The position numbers and the translations under genes were made by a program. This document shows, piece by piece, positions 1 through 12,417 of a stretch of 64,000 nt of DNA (within the stretch, counting starts at the first letter, position 1; each line of letters begins with the position of its first letter). The notes beneath the pieces were generated by a model that made no database searches, had not been told where the DNA came from, and saw nothing but the letters and a program-made list of their open reading frames with translations. The stretch covers positions 1 to 64,000 of the forward strand of contig JARVKI010000136.1 of NCBI GenBank assembly GCA_036674765.1. The letters run 5' to 3'. The stretch comes from Seiridium cupressi (taxonomy: Eukaryota > Ascomycota > Sordariomycetes > Amphisphaeriales > Sporocadaceae).

Positions 1-718
1 ATTTTAAAAAAAATAATTAATTTATCTTTAAATATACTATATATAACTTATATTTAAATTTAAAATTTTTTATTATTCGGTTATTAAATATTTTATTATT
101 AATATTAATAATTTATTATAAAAAACGACTCTTTTCGAAAGGTTAATTTTGATTATTTTTATAAACTAAATATCTTTTTAATAAATAAAAATAATTAATA
201 AATAAAATACGTTTTATATACTCTTTTTATTTTGTTATTTAATCGAATAAAAAAAACTTTATTAATTAATTAAATATAATTAAAACGAGTTTTAACTTTT
301 TATCTTATAAATCTTTAAAAAAGAAATTTATTTATAATTTTTATTATTTTAAAAGTTTATTAAAAATGTAAATTAAATAAGTTATGAAATTAATATAATA
401 AGAATTTTATTTTATTAAATAATCTTAAATTTTTTTAATTTTTAAAATTAAAATATCTTTTTAATTAATTTAATAATAAAATAATTTAAATACGTTTTAT
501 ACGTGTTTTTTAAATTATATAATGTAATTACTCTTTATATTATTTAATTAGTTAAAATTAAAAATATATACTTTTAAAATATTTTACTTTATAAATTTTT
601 AAAAATAAAAAGTTTAAACTTTTATATTATTTTAATGAATTTATTTAAAAATAAATTTAATAAACCATGCTTATTATTATTAATTTATTAATTAATTAAT
701 TTTTAATTATTAAATATC

Positions 719-1124
719 TATTATAAAAAACGATCTTTTTTAAAAATTTAATTTTAATTAATTTTATAATTAAAATATTATCTTAATTAAAAAAGATATT
801 TAAATAATAAAAGTTAGTTTATATATATATTTAGTTTTATTATTTAATATAATAATTAATTAATTTGATTTATTATATAATTAATTTAAAAGTTATATTT
901 AATTTAAAGATTAATTTTAAATTAAAATTTAAAAAAATTTAAAACTTGTTATTTTTAATATAATAAAAAAAACTATTATAAAATCCGGTTTTATAATAAG
1001 AAATTAAAATAATATATATATTAATAATAAAATCTTTTTAATTATATCTATTAATTAATAAAATAATTTAATTTTAAAAATAAAAAAAAATAAAAATAAA
1101 AAAATAAAACGTTTTTTATAATAA
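719..1124 (-). mobile_element. MITE-like element, family A (inverted copy)
   Basis: This stretch aligns in inverse orientation with 6,141-6,545. Its left end (tattataaaaaacgatc) and right end (cgttttttataata) are inverted repeats of each other. The central part, around tataaaatccggttttataa at 983-1,002, is the reverse complement of the centre of the other copy. Related termini without a clear partner are at about 113-180 (plus) and 4,660-4,716 (minus). There is no coding capacity. It is most simply a short non-autonomous DNA transposon degraded by RIP. The transposase superfamily is unknown, and the target duplication cannot be read in this composition. Confidence 0.55.
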
Positions 1125-1306
1125 AGTTTTTTAATTTAAATATCCTTTTAATTAAAAAGATATTAAATAAATAAAACTAATTTAATATACGTTATTAATA
1201 TTAATAATATATAATTATATTAATTAAATTTTAAATAAAATATTTAAAAAAATAAAATACTTAAAAAATATAATTATTTATTAAGTTTTAAATTAAATGA
1301 ATTAAA

Positions 1307-1688
1307 TGTTACGAACGCAGGCCGGGGATAAGGCCCTATATAGGGAATGGGAGCGTAGGCGACTAATTACTACCGCAACGATCTTATTAGATAAAAAGGA
1401 ATATAAATACTTAGGTTACGTAACGAGGAGCGACAGGAGCGCAGTACTTTTATAACTCTAAAAGCGATAAGAACTATACGCTCCCAGCGCTCTTACGATA
1501 TCAGTAAAAGAATAAATAAATATATATACGAAGAACATTTCCTACATAGATAATTATTACTTTAATAATTAATCTAAATATCTATTTACTTATAAATAAG
1601 GCTTATTAAGCCTTAACGATTATATTTTTATTTTTAAGACTTAATATTCCTATTTTATATTACGTACCCTATTAGCATAAACCTAACA
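1307..1688 (+). mobile_element. Solo LTR candidate, lightly RIP-affected
   Basis: A 382-bp island of more balanced composition inside AT-rich DNA. It starts TGTTACGAACGCAGG and ends CCTAACA, so it has the TG...CA ends of LTRs, and TGTTACG is a frequent Ty3/Gypsy LTR start. The flanking 5-mers (ttaaa before, ctaat after) resemble each other only loosely. No second copy or internal domain lies next to it, so it would be a solo LTR. It keeps many G and C bases that its surroundings have lost. No transcript or protein evidence was found. It could also be another GC-richer repeat remnant. Confidence 0.45.
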
Positions 1689-1924
1689 CTAATATATTAT
1701 CCTAAGGTTTATCTTAACGATAATGTATTCGTTATATTAAATAATTTAATTTAATAAGTTAAATTTAGATTTAATTATTAATTAATTAATTATATTTCAG
1801 TTTAAAGTTTTATTAATTTAATAAGTTAATAATTTAATTAAAATGTAAAGAAGTTTATATTAATTTATATAAATTAACTTTAAATAAACTAGTTAATAAC
1901 TTTATTAATAATAATAAAACTTAA

Positions 1925-2610
1925 TTTTAGTTTTTTCAAATTATTATTAATAAAATAATCATTTTATAATTTTTAATTAATTTAAACCTTTAAATTATAA
2001 TAAAATTGACGATTTTACCTTTTTAAAGTTTAAATTATTTCGATTTTTTATAATAATAAAATTCGAAACCGAAATTTCTTTTTAAAAAAAAATCAAATTT
2101 TTAAAAAGAATTCAAATTTTTAAAAGAAATTCAAATTTTTAAAATATTTAAAACACGGCGTATTATAATATTTAAAATTAAATATTTATATTAATTATTC
2201 TTTTAATAATTTAACGGATTATTCTCTTATTTAATTAATAATTAACTTAAAATAATTTACTTTTTATAAATTTAACTTTTTATTAATATATCTTTTATAT
2301 TCGTTTTTAATTTAAATTTAAATTTAATTTCGATTTAAATAAATATTATTTTTATTTAAATTATAATTATTTTCGTTTTTATTAAATAATTTAAAATTAT
2401 CTAAATTATTAATTTCCCTTTTTTTAATTTTAATTAAACGTTAATATTAATTTTATATTTAATTCTTTTAATATTAAATAATTTTTAAATTCCTATTTTA
2501 AATATTCGAATAATACTTTTATAAATATTTAAATAAAGATATAATAACTTTTTTTTTTTTTATAAATTTAAAATTTTAATTCAAAAATTCAAAATATAAT
2601 TTAAAATAAA
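1925..2610. repeat. Direct repeat copy 1 (~690 bp)
   Basis: This segment aligns co-linearly with 4,945-5,630. Both share the ordered landmarks attattattaataaaataat, tttataataataaaa(t/c)tcgaaa, acggcgtatta, taacggatta and a closing (a/t)aaaatataa(t/c)ttaaaataaac. The differences are mostly C/T and G/A, as expected after RIP of a duplicated sequence. No protein could be read. The identity of the parent element is unknown; the copies could be parts of one transposon family or a segmental duplication. Confidence 0.6.
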
Positions 2611-2641
2611 CTTTTTATATTCGTTTATTTTATTTAAAAAG

Positions 2642-2841
2642 TGTAACGGAGTGGCTGTATAATAGCTTTTAGCTGTTAGGGAGAGCGTTATAAATAAATA
2701 AGGCAGCGGTAGCTACCTTATTAAAGGTTAGTTAAATAGCTCTAGCTTTATAAAAGCTAAAAGGCATCTTTAAATTAATTATTAAATTAATAGGGAATAT
2801 TTATAAAGAAGAACTTTAAAAGTTAATATTACACGGTAACA
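2642..2841. mobile_element. Possible LTR fragment
   Basis: A short GC-richer island beginning TGTAACGGAGTGGC and ending ACGGTAACA, that is with TG...CA ends. It contains the words tagctgttagggagagcg and ggcagcggtagctacc, which contrast with the surrounding AT-rich DNA. No target duplication is visible (aaaag before, attaa after) and I found no second copy. It may be an LTR fragment, or just part of a larger, less degraded element that includes the relic frame at 3.4-4.0 kb. Confidence 0.25.
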
Positions 2842-2929
2842 ATTAAATAGAATTATAATTGCCTTTTTATATATTACTTTTTAAATGTTTTTACGATAAA
2901 GTTTATTTTATACCCGTATTTAAAACGGA

Positions 2930-3450
2930 AACTTTAAATTTAAATTATAATATTCTATAAATTTTTAACAATACGTTCTTATTTTTATTTTATTAATAAA
3001 TAAATAAAATTAATAAATTTATTTTAAATTTTTATATTTAATAAAATTTAATTTATAAAATAATAAATATTATTTTAAAGTTAAAAGATTACTAATTTAT
3101 ATTTTTTAAAATATAAAAAACGAAGAATTTTAATCGTTTTTTTCCGTATTATTAATTAACTATTATTAATTAAATTTAAATAAATTTTTAAAATATTCGT
3201 TAAAACTTTAATTAAATTATATAGAAAATTTTATTTATTTTTATTTTAAATTTTATTATATATTTATAGAATTTAAAACGATATATAATAACTATAATAT
3301 ATAATTAGATTAAAATTTAAAATTAATAAATTTATATTAATTATTTTATTATCTTAATTGTTATTAATTGAATTAATAAAAACCGATTTTATAATCATTA
3401 TTAATTAATATTTAAATGTAAGGAAATAAATTAATTTTTTAAAAAAAGCT
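2930..3450. repeat. Direct repeat copy 1 (~520 bp)
   Basis: Co-linear with 9,210-9,750. Shared landmarks in order are a tataat(a)tt...acgtt start, ataaaatttaatttataaaat, aaaattttat, gaattaataaaaaccgattttataat and aaggaaataa. The copies differ by RIP-type transitions and small indels. The repeat abuts the relic reading frame at 3,450-4,020, but that frame is not recognisable next to the second copy. The parent element is unknown. Confidence 0.55.
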
Positions 3451-4020
3451 TTTTATTACAGTCCGCTTAAAGTAAGGCTTTATTTAATAAAAAAAGTTAG
3501 ATTTATAAAGAATTAGCTACCGGAACTATTCGTTAAAAACGGCGTTTTTTTAAATATATAACTTAATCCTTTTTAAAGCTTTATACGCTTTTTTTTTAGA
3601 ATTATACGCTATTAAAATCTTTTTAATCCGATTAAAAGCGTTTAACACTACGTTATTATTAAATTTTACGACGATTCGTTCGTATTTATAAATTATTACC
3701 GCAATTTAATCGACAAGGGTTAATTTATTAACGTCGGTTTTAACGCTGGCGAAAATTATTTTAACTCGATTATAATCAAATTCGATAATATTATTATTAT
3801 TTAGGTTTAAATAAAAAGGATACGAAAGTTTTACCGTTTTAATAGTTTTTATAGCGTTTTTAGATTTTGTTATTATTAAAATCGATATTAATTAAAAAGC
3901 TTTTAATTATTAAAAAAGGGTTTGTAATAAAAAGGGATAAACTCGAAGCATAACGGCTTTAAAGCTTTATATATTTATATAATAGGTAAATTCAAATTTT
4001 TACAACGTAACGCATCGGCG
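3450..4020 (-). pseudogene. Relic reading frame of unknown protein
   Basis: On the minus strand one frame stays nearly open from about 4,020 to 3,450. The 60-bp stretches 3,721-3,780 and 3,601-3,660 have no stop at all in that frame, and the stops elsewhere are TAA or TAG, which RIP makes from CAA or CAG. The deduced protein is Lys/Ile/Val-rich, with short words such as EFDYNRVKIIFASVK and YKYERIVVKF. I do not recognise it as a transposase, reverse transcriptase or host family. In this composition random open frames are uncommon, so it is likely a former gene or transposon ORF. The original start and end cannot be fixed. Confidence 0.4.
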
Positions 4021-4164
4021 AGCAGGTTTAATTTATATAGGTTTAATTTACGTACGTTAAATAAAAAAAACTTTATAATGCGTATATTTCGATTTAATAA
4101 TAAAAGGGTGAAAAGATTACGCGAATTAAATACGTAATAAATTCACGCTTTATATTATATATAA

Positions 4165-4330
4165 AGTTGTTAATTAATTTTTAAGTTTTAGTTATTAATT
4201 TAAATTAACTTAACTTATTAAGTGAAACTTAACGAAATTCAAACTTAAACTTAACCCAACTTATTTAAGTTACTAAATTTGTTAAGTTAAGTTAATTGAT
4301 TTATTAACTTAAAACTTAACGAATTCTTTT
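4165..4330 (+). mobile_element. MITE-like element, family B (fragment)
   Basis: Begins gttgttaattaatttttaag, the terminus shared with the complete family-B copy at 21,265-21,688, and continues with the family's characteristic runs of ttaacttaa/aacttaac. Similarity fades after about 4,330, so only one end is preserved. It has no coding capacity. Confidence 0.45.
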
Positions 4331-4944
4331 TAAAATTCCGTAATATAATTTATTTTTTTATAAATAAAAATTATATTAAATAATAAGTAATAGCGTAATA
4401 TAATATAAAATAAAGCGTATATATAACAAAGTATATTTATTTAATATCTTTATTAATTAAAAAGATATTTTTATTTAAAACTTAATTTTATTAAAATATA
4501 TTAATTTATTAAACTTAATAATAATATAAAAAAAGCTAAAAATTATATTTATAAAATAATTAATTAAATACCTTACTATTAAATAATAAAGTAAAAAGCG
4601 TATATAATACTTTTATTATCATTTATATAACTTATATAATTAAAATAATATTTTAATTTTAAGAATAATTAAAATTAACTTTTCGAAAAGAGTCGTTTTT
4701 TATAATAAAATTTCTTAAAGCTAATAATAAAATACTAAATAATCGAATAATTAAATATTTTAAATCTATATATACGTAGTAAACTTTATATTTTTATATA
4801 AGTTATTTACTTTTAAAGATGATAATTTATTTAATTAAAAAGTAATTTTTAATTTAAAATCAAAATTTTTAAAATTAAAATATGAAAAAAAATCTTTTTT
4901 TAATCTTTTAATAATATTAAATAAAACTTAACTAATAATAATAT

Positions 4945-5630
4945 TAATAATAATAAAAAATTTAAACTTTAATCGTTTAAATTATTATTAATAAAATAAT
5001 TATCTTATAATTCTTTAATTAATTTAAGTCTTTAACTTTTTAATTAAATAAACGATTTTACCGTTTTAAGGTTTAAATTATTTCGACTTTTTATAATAAT
5101 AAAACTCGAAATCGAAAAAACTCGTTCTAAAAAAGCTGAAGTTACTGGGATACCTAAATAACGGCGTATTAAAGCATTTAAAATCGGGTATTTATATTAG
5201 TTATTTTTCTAATAATGTAACGGATTACCTTATTAATTAGTTAATAATTAATTAATTTGAAATAAACGTTTTAAAAAAATAACTTACCCTTTATAAATTC
5301 AACCCTTCGTTAATATTATTCTCACACTTATTTTTAATTCGAATTTAATTTAGATTTCGATTTAAATAAATATCATTTTTATCTAAATCCTAAGTATTTT
5401 CGTTTTCGTTAAGTAATTCAAAATCATTTAAATTATCGTCTTTTTCCCTTTTAATTCTAATTAAACGTTAATATTAATTTTATAATTAGTTTTTTTAAAA
5501 GTTAACTCACTTTTGAAATTATTTTTAAAATATTAGAATAATATCCTAATAAATATCTGGATAAAAATATAATAACCCATTTTCTCGAAAATGTAAAGTT
5601 TGAAACCGAAGGCTTAAAATATAACTTAAA
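4945..5630. repeat. Direct repeat copy 2 (~690 bp)
   Basis: Second copy of the repeat at 1,925-2,610, about 3 kb away in the same orientation. This copy keeps more C and G (for example gctgaagttactgggatacc near 5,137), so the two were mutated to different degrees. No protein-coding signal could be read. Confidence 0.6.
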
Positions 5631-5866
5631 ATAAACAAAGTAAAATTAAAGACGCGAAAAAAAGGTTACTTTAGCGATTTAATAATTACGATTAATAAAC
5701 AACATTACTAAAAAACTACGTAGTTTAATTTAATATTTAATATATAAATTATATAAAAAGATTAAAACTTTTAATATAATTTAAAGTTTTAATTTATAAA
5801 AATCGGTATTAAGTTAGATAAATTAATAGTTATTAATAAAAGAATAAATAAATATATATTAATTAA

Positions 5867-6060
5867 GGTTGTTAATTAGTTAATTTAAAGCTAACTCACG
5901 TAAGTTAATTCAAATTTAAACTTAATAAGTTAATTAACACTTAAACTTAAATTTAATTTATTAAATTAAATTATTTAACTTATTTAATTTCAAACTTAAT
6001 AAATAATCTTATTGTGTTAAATAAAATATTTAAAATTTAACTAATGTTATTCCGTATTAT
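5867..6060 (+). mobile_element. MITE-like element, family B (fragment)
   Basis: Begins ggttgttaattagttaattt and shares the family-B motifs ctaactcacgtaagtta and aacttaataagttaa. It aligns with one end of the copies at 21,265-21,688 and 11,220-11,553. The right end is not recognisable. It is non-coding. Confidence 0.45.
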
Positions 6061-6140
6061 TAAAATAGAAAACGTATATAACACTAATTTTATTTATTTT
6101 CTATCTTTATTAATTAAAAAGATATTTAGGTTTAGAAATC

Positions 6141-6545
6141 TTATTACGAAAAACGATTACTTTCGAAATTTCAATTTTAATTATTTTCAAAATTAAATTA
6201 TTTTATTATTTAATAAAAATAATTAAAAGTATTATTATTAATAAATATCATTTTTATTTCAAGTTTTTATTATAAAAGCGGATTTTATAACTATTTTTTA
6301 TTTAAGTTAAAAATAACGAATTTTAAACTTTTTCAAATTTTAATTTAAAATTAACCCTTAAATTTAATTTAATTTTTAAACTAATTAAATAATATAATTA
6401 ACTTATTAAATATTATATAATTAAATTAAAAACATATATAAAATAATTTTTATTATTTAAATATCTTTGTTGATTAAAATAATAATTTAATTTTAAAAAT
6501 AAATAAAATTAAAATTTCGAAAAAAATCGTTTTTTATTATAAAAA
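6141..6545 (+). mobile_element. MITE-like element, family A
   Basis: About 405 bp with terminal inverted repeats of roughly 75 bp. The left end reads ttattacgaaaaacgatta; the reverse complement of the right end reads tttttataataaaaaacgat, and both continue into tttcgaaattt(c/t)aattttaatt-like sequence. The centre matches the inverse copy at 719-1,124. It has no coding capacity. The size, terminal inverted repeats and several copies suggest a non-autonomous DNA transposon. Confidence 0.6.
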
Positions 6546-7920
6546 ATTCAAAACTAATAATAAAATACTAAATAACCGAATAATAATAACTTTTAAATAT
6601 ATATATATGTAATAAATCGTACATTTTCAAATAATTTAACTAATTTTTAAAAGTAATCACTTAATTAACTAAAAAGTTAATTTTTATTAAAGGTTTAAAA
6701 CTTAAATATTAAAATTTTTAATATTTTTTACAATCTTTTATAAAAAAATCCAATTAATATCCTTTATTATTATTAGAATTATAATAATAATATAAATCTA
6801 ATTAATATCTTATTATTTTTTTTCTTTTTAAAATATTAAAATCTTTTTATTATTAACGTTAAAAAAATAAAATTTACTTTTTTAAGAATTAAAAAATACC
6901 TTTTTTTTTAAAAATTAATTATTATGTGATAATAATTCATTAATATAAAAATATAATTTCGTATAAATAAATGGCGTTTTTTCTTTTAAATTATCGAGTA
7001 ATAATTAAAGAATATAATTAATTAAAAATGAATATCGTTCTTTTATTAATTATTAAAATAATTAATATAAAAATAATTAATAAGTAATATTATCGAAATA
7101 AAATATAAGAATTATTAATAAAGGATATCAACATTTATATAATAATATAAAGGATAATTAATAATTAAAAAAGAAAAGAAAATAAAATAACGACGGGGGA
7201 TTTTTTAGATAATAAATATAAAATTAATAAATAAATTAATAATATAAATTTCTAATTAAAACGTTAATTTTTAGTCGAATTATTAATTTCTAATCTAATT
7301 ATTAATTGATAATCGTAAATTTATGATTAAAACGTAGATTTATAATAAAAACCTAAATTTATAATCGATCGTACGGGTAAAAAAACCGCTTTACAGGGTT
7401 TAATAACAATCTAACTAGAATTAACGGGATTTTAACGAATCCGCTTACCCGGAACGGGGTTTTCGAATAATTCGTTTACGTAAAACTATAATTCTTCATT
7501 TTTTATATAAACTAACGATCCCCTTTTATTTTAACGTTTTTTTTTATAATTAAACTATTATCTCTTAAAAATATATAAATATTAATTGAAAATCACTTTT
7601 ATTTTATTTATTTGTAGTAGATTCTAATTTATATAAAGACTTTATTTTTAATTTAAAATTCAACGTTTCTTTTTTAAATTTAATAAAGTTATAACTTAAA
7701 AATCCATTAAATTCGAATTTAAAACACTTTGAAAATAAAGAAAATTAAATCGACTTTAAATTCGAATTAATCCAAGATTCTAAAATATATATATTTAAAA
7801 ACGAATTATTTACCCGAATTTTATACTTTATCGATTATTTTATCCTTTAGTAAATAAAAATTCGGTATGTTATATAGATTTTGAATATTTATTATTATTA
7901 ATTAATTTCTTATTATTTTA

Positions 7921-8000
7921 ACTAATTTTATTAATATTTAAAATAAATATAATTATTTTAACTAATTTTATTAATATTTAAAATAAATATAATTATTTTA
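7921..8000. repeat. Exact 40-bp tandem duplication
   Basis: Positions 7,921-7,960 (actaattttattaatattta then aaataaatataattatttta) are repeated exactly at 7,961-8,000. Perfect identity inside otherwise heavily diverged repeat DNA points to a recent local duplication, or to slippage after RIP had acted. Confidence 0.85.
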
Positions 8001-9209
8001 TAAGAACGAAAGGTTAAAATTATCGCGGTTCGAATTAATAATGTTATTACGAATTTAAATATCTAACTATTATTTATAACGAAGTAATAAATAAAAATAA
8101 TTATTATAAAAAACGTTGGTATTATTTTTATCATTAATAATAAATTAATAATTAATTAGTTTTAGGATTTAACGTTAAAGTTAATCCACCGGGGAATTTC
8201 TTCCATTTAATTAATCGAAAAAGAAAATAAACGAATATAAATTAAACCGAATTTAACGAAATTAAATTTTATAATAAAGTTTTAAATTTTATTATTTAAA
8301 ATAATTGATTTTTTAATATTTTAAATTCGGAATCTTTTTAAAACTTATATATTTATTTAAATCGGTAAATTAATTTTAATTAATCAGTTTTATGTAATAT
8401 TTAATTAATTTAAATAAAGATATCCTAACTATTAATCGAATAAAAATAAAATCGATTTTAAAATCGAATTTTAATAATTTATTATCGATTTTTAATAATA
8501 TTTTAAAAGCTAATATTAAAATTTTAAATTTGTTTTGCTTAATTATTAATATCTAAATTTTGAATAACTAAATTATTTATTTAGGAATTATTTATTACTT
8601 TATTAATTCCGATTTTAATTTAAATTATAAGTTAATCGGGTTTAATTAGATTTTAAAAAATATATCAAATTAAATTTATTTTTTAAATCTAAAAAAGTTT
8701 TAAACTTATATCCAGCGAGTAATAATATTAAAAATATTATTAGTTAAATTATTTTTATTTTATTAAATTAATTTATTAAATTATTAAATTTATTAATATT
8801 ACCGGCGATAACGCCTGGAATAACGATACATTTTTTAATAAATTACTTCGATATTATTTTAAATAAATTTAATAACGATATTCGTTTTTTTTTATATAAT
8901 TAATATTATAATCCAATTAATATTAAAAATTATACATTAAATAACGAAAATAACGAAATTATTATAGATTATATTAACGTATTTATCGCTAATTTAAGTA
9001 ATAACGAAATTTTAAATATTTCGCAAAATAATCGATTCGATTATAAATTCATTTTCCCCCGTTTAACTTATTTTATAACGATCTAATATTAATTAAATTA
9101 CAATAAATTTAATTAATCGAATATGCCGATTTACTATTTTAGTAAAATATAAATTTAAAATTCGAAAATTATTATTAAAAGGGATCGAAAAATCGAAAAA
9201 CGATAGGAT

Positions 9210-9750
9210 TTTAAATATAAATTATAATATTATAAAAATCCTTAATAATACGTTATTATTTTTATTCTATTAGTAAATTAAAAGAATAATTAATTTATTT
9301 ACTTTAGATTTTTATATTCGATAAAATTTAATTTATAAAATGATAAATACCATTTTAAAATTAAAAGAATTATTAATTTATATTTTTCGAAATACTAAAA
9401 ATAAGGCATTTTAAACGATTTTTTTTAGTAATGCTAATTAGTTTTTTATTAATGAAATTAAATAAAATATTCGAAATATTCGATAAAGTTTTAATTAAAT
9501 TATAAAGAAAATTTTATATAATTTTATTTAAAGTTTTATTATATATTTATTAAATATTTAATAAATTAAAAAGAATATATAATAATTATCGTTTACAATT
9601 AAACTAAAATTTAGAATTAATAAGTTTATTTTAATTATTTTAAATTACTTATTTTTATTAACTTAATTAATAAAAACCGATTTTATAATAATTATTAACT
9701 ATTATTTAAATAAAAGGAAATAAGTTAAATAATTCCTTTTTAAAAAAATC
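9210..9750. repeat. Direct repeat copy 2 (~520 bp)
   Basis: Second copy of the repeat at 2,930-3,450 in the same orientation, about 6.3 kb away. The best preserved shared word is taataaaaaccgattttataa near 9,670. Parent element unknown. Confidence 0.55.
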
Positions 9751-11219
9751 CATTTAAATAAAATAAACGAATATAAAGTATTTATATTACGTTTATAATA
9801 TTAAATTTCTTTTTTTAAACTTAGCTTTTTAAATTTATAAGTTTTATAAATAAGTCGTGTATATTTATTCCTTTTATTTCGTTGATTGTTTTTTTTATAT
9901 TTTCGTAATATATATTTATTATATTAAATCGAATTAATAAACCTCGTTTTAAAAAAAGTCGCGACCGATTCTTTTTTTTAAAAATTATTTTATTATTAAG
10001 TTACGTCGTAACGATACCGTATATTTATTATTACCGACGTAAAGTTGCGTATTATATAATGAAATATCGTCGCGTTACTAAAAATATATAAAAAGCGGTT
10101 TATCGTATAATAAAATTATAATAGCTTTTAAAAAAAAAGCTTTTTATTTAATAACGTGAATTAGTTATAAAAGAGGATAAAGCAAATAACGACTTAATCG
10201 CTTTTTATAAAAAGATAGCTAAATTTTAATTTTAGCTTTCGATTATTTTAAATCGGTTATTTTATATCCGTAAAATCCGAAATTACGTAAAAAATAAAAT
10301 AGTATCGAAGGTTTAACGCGGTATAATCGAGTTAAATAAAGAAGATAATATTTTGCCGGCGTTAAAATTTTACGAATATTTCGTAATTAAGGATATTAAT
10401 TTAATAAGTGTTTTATATAATTAAGATTAGTTTTTTTTTAAGTTTTAAGAATTTTTTTACTTTAAACCTTTTATTAGGCTTTAAATACCGTGCTAAAGCG
10501 ATATAATTTTTTATATATTTTTTAAGTTTTTATATTTTTTTTAAAATAAGTAATCTTTTTATTTTATTAAATATTAAAGGCTTTTTTTTACGGTATATTA
10601 ATATTTTTTTATTTTTTATTTTTATTAATTTATTTCGATTTTTTAGCGTAATATCGATTTTAACGTTTTAAAGTGTTAATTTAAATAAAGAATATATATA
10701 TAGTAAAAAAATGTCGTATTACTTTTAATAATGATAATTAGTAATTGATTTTTAAAATAATTTTATCGATTTTAAATAATTCGACTTTTTTAAAATCGAA
10801 TTTATCGCTAAATCGTTTTGTTTTAATATTTTAGCGTAAAAATAAATTTTATTTCCTTTTTTAAACGTTAGTTTTTTAAAACAGGATTTTATCGTAATAT
10901 TATTTTATTTTATATTATAAAAATAATAATTTTCTAAGGATTATTATAATAATTAGAGTTTATTAGCGTATTCGATAATTTTAAGCGCTTATTCGTTTTT
11001 AAAGGTTTTTTAATAATATCGGGTTTATAACCGAGATTAACGTAAAATAACAATATTCCGGTCGGTTCGCTAACCGCGTTATTATACGCGAATTATATAA
11101 AAAATAATAATTATATTTAATTATTTTATTTATAATTAACGTTAAATTATAAATATTATTCGAGTATTTAATTTATTCGTTTTATTTATCCGTTTATTTA
11201 TAAGTAATAAGTTATAAAT

Positions 11220-11553
11220 AGTTAATATTTAATTATTAATTTAAGTTAATTTAGAACTTAACGAATTAATTAAGTTAATTAAAATTAACTTAATTAAAGA
11301 AAAATTAATTGTGTAAATTAAATAAATTATTTAAAAAATTTAATTAAACTATTAAAATAAGCGTTTATTAATAAGTTTTATAATATAAAACGTTTTAATA
11401 TATTAACTTTAATAAATTAAATAAATAAGTTTTAAACTTTTATTTTAAATTTAGATTCCTGTTAATTTAATAAGTTAATACCTTAACTTTAATTTACGTG
11501 AGTTTAAGTTTATTTATATAAGTTAACTTTGAGTTAACTAATTAATAACCCTG
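11220..11553 (-). mobile_element. MITE-like element, family B (inverted copy)
   Basis: Aligns over most of its length with the reverse complement of 21,265-21,688. Shared words include aaaattaacttaattaaa, gtttattaataagtttt(a), aaaacgttttaatatatta and aataaataagttttaaa. Its right end, taactaattaataacc, is the reverse complement of the family terminus. It is non-coding. Confidence 0.6.
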
Positions 11554-12149
11554 GTTATAATATAAAAAATTACTAGAATTTCGACGTAAAAAGCTTATTT
11601 TTATCGGAAATAAAAATTTTTAATAATTTATATTAATTAATTACGATTTTAAAAATAATATATACGAATTCTATAACGTCGCTTATTTTTATATATAAAG
11701 TAAAATAAATATATTTCGTAAATTATTTATTAATAACGAGTATATCATTGTATTTTATATTTATTATAAGTTTTTTAATAATAATTAATTTTTAAATTCT
11801 ATCCGGTAATATTATTAATTATAATTTTTATATGGTTTATATCGGGATATTTTAGTTTTATTATAAATGTCGTATTTTTTAATAATTTTTAAAACGTATT
11901 ATTTTAAACTTTCGTAATCGAATTATTATTAATTTTTTTAATAATTTTTTAAAGACTTTTATATATTTTTTAATAAATTTTCCCTTTAACTTTTTAAATA
12001 TATATTATTTTCCGTAATATATAAAGGTTTTTATTTTTTACTATTATATTTTAATTTCATTTATTTATATTTTTATAAAAATTATATAATTAATAATAGA
12101 AAGGTTTATAATTAATATAAGGTTTCCTACTTTATTAATTATAAAAATA

Positions 12150-12417
12150 TATTAAATAGCTTTTTTATTTAATTCTTACTTTATACGGGGTAACGACAAA
12201 TAATATTAATTTAGCGTGTCGTACGAAGGAGAAAAGAGAACTCTTCTTTTCGTACGGGACCGTAAGATTACGGTCCTGGCGTTCGGTTCCTAGCTACCGA
12301 TAACGGTTACGCAATTAACGGTAATTACGTAATCGTACTTAATCCGGCAGCCCGGTGAAACCGGCGCTATTTATTTACTAAAACTTTTATACGAAATTAT
12401 AACTTAATATTTTAATA
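12150..12417 (-). repeat. Copia LTR (3' end of element)
   Basis: 268 bp, the longer of the two LTRs. It shares with 19,464-19,672 the words actttatacggggtaacga, cgtacgaaggagaaaa, ggcagcccggtgaaaccg (ggtagcccggtagaaccg in the partner) and cggcgctatttat. It contains about 60 bp near 12,255-12,320 that the partner lacks. It retains notable GC content. Confidence 0.8.
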
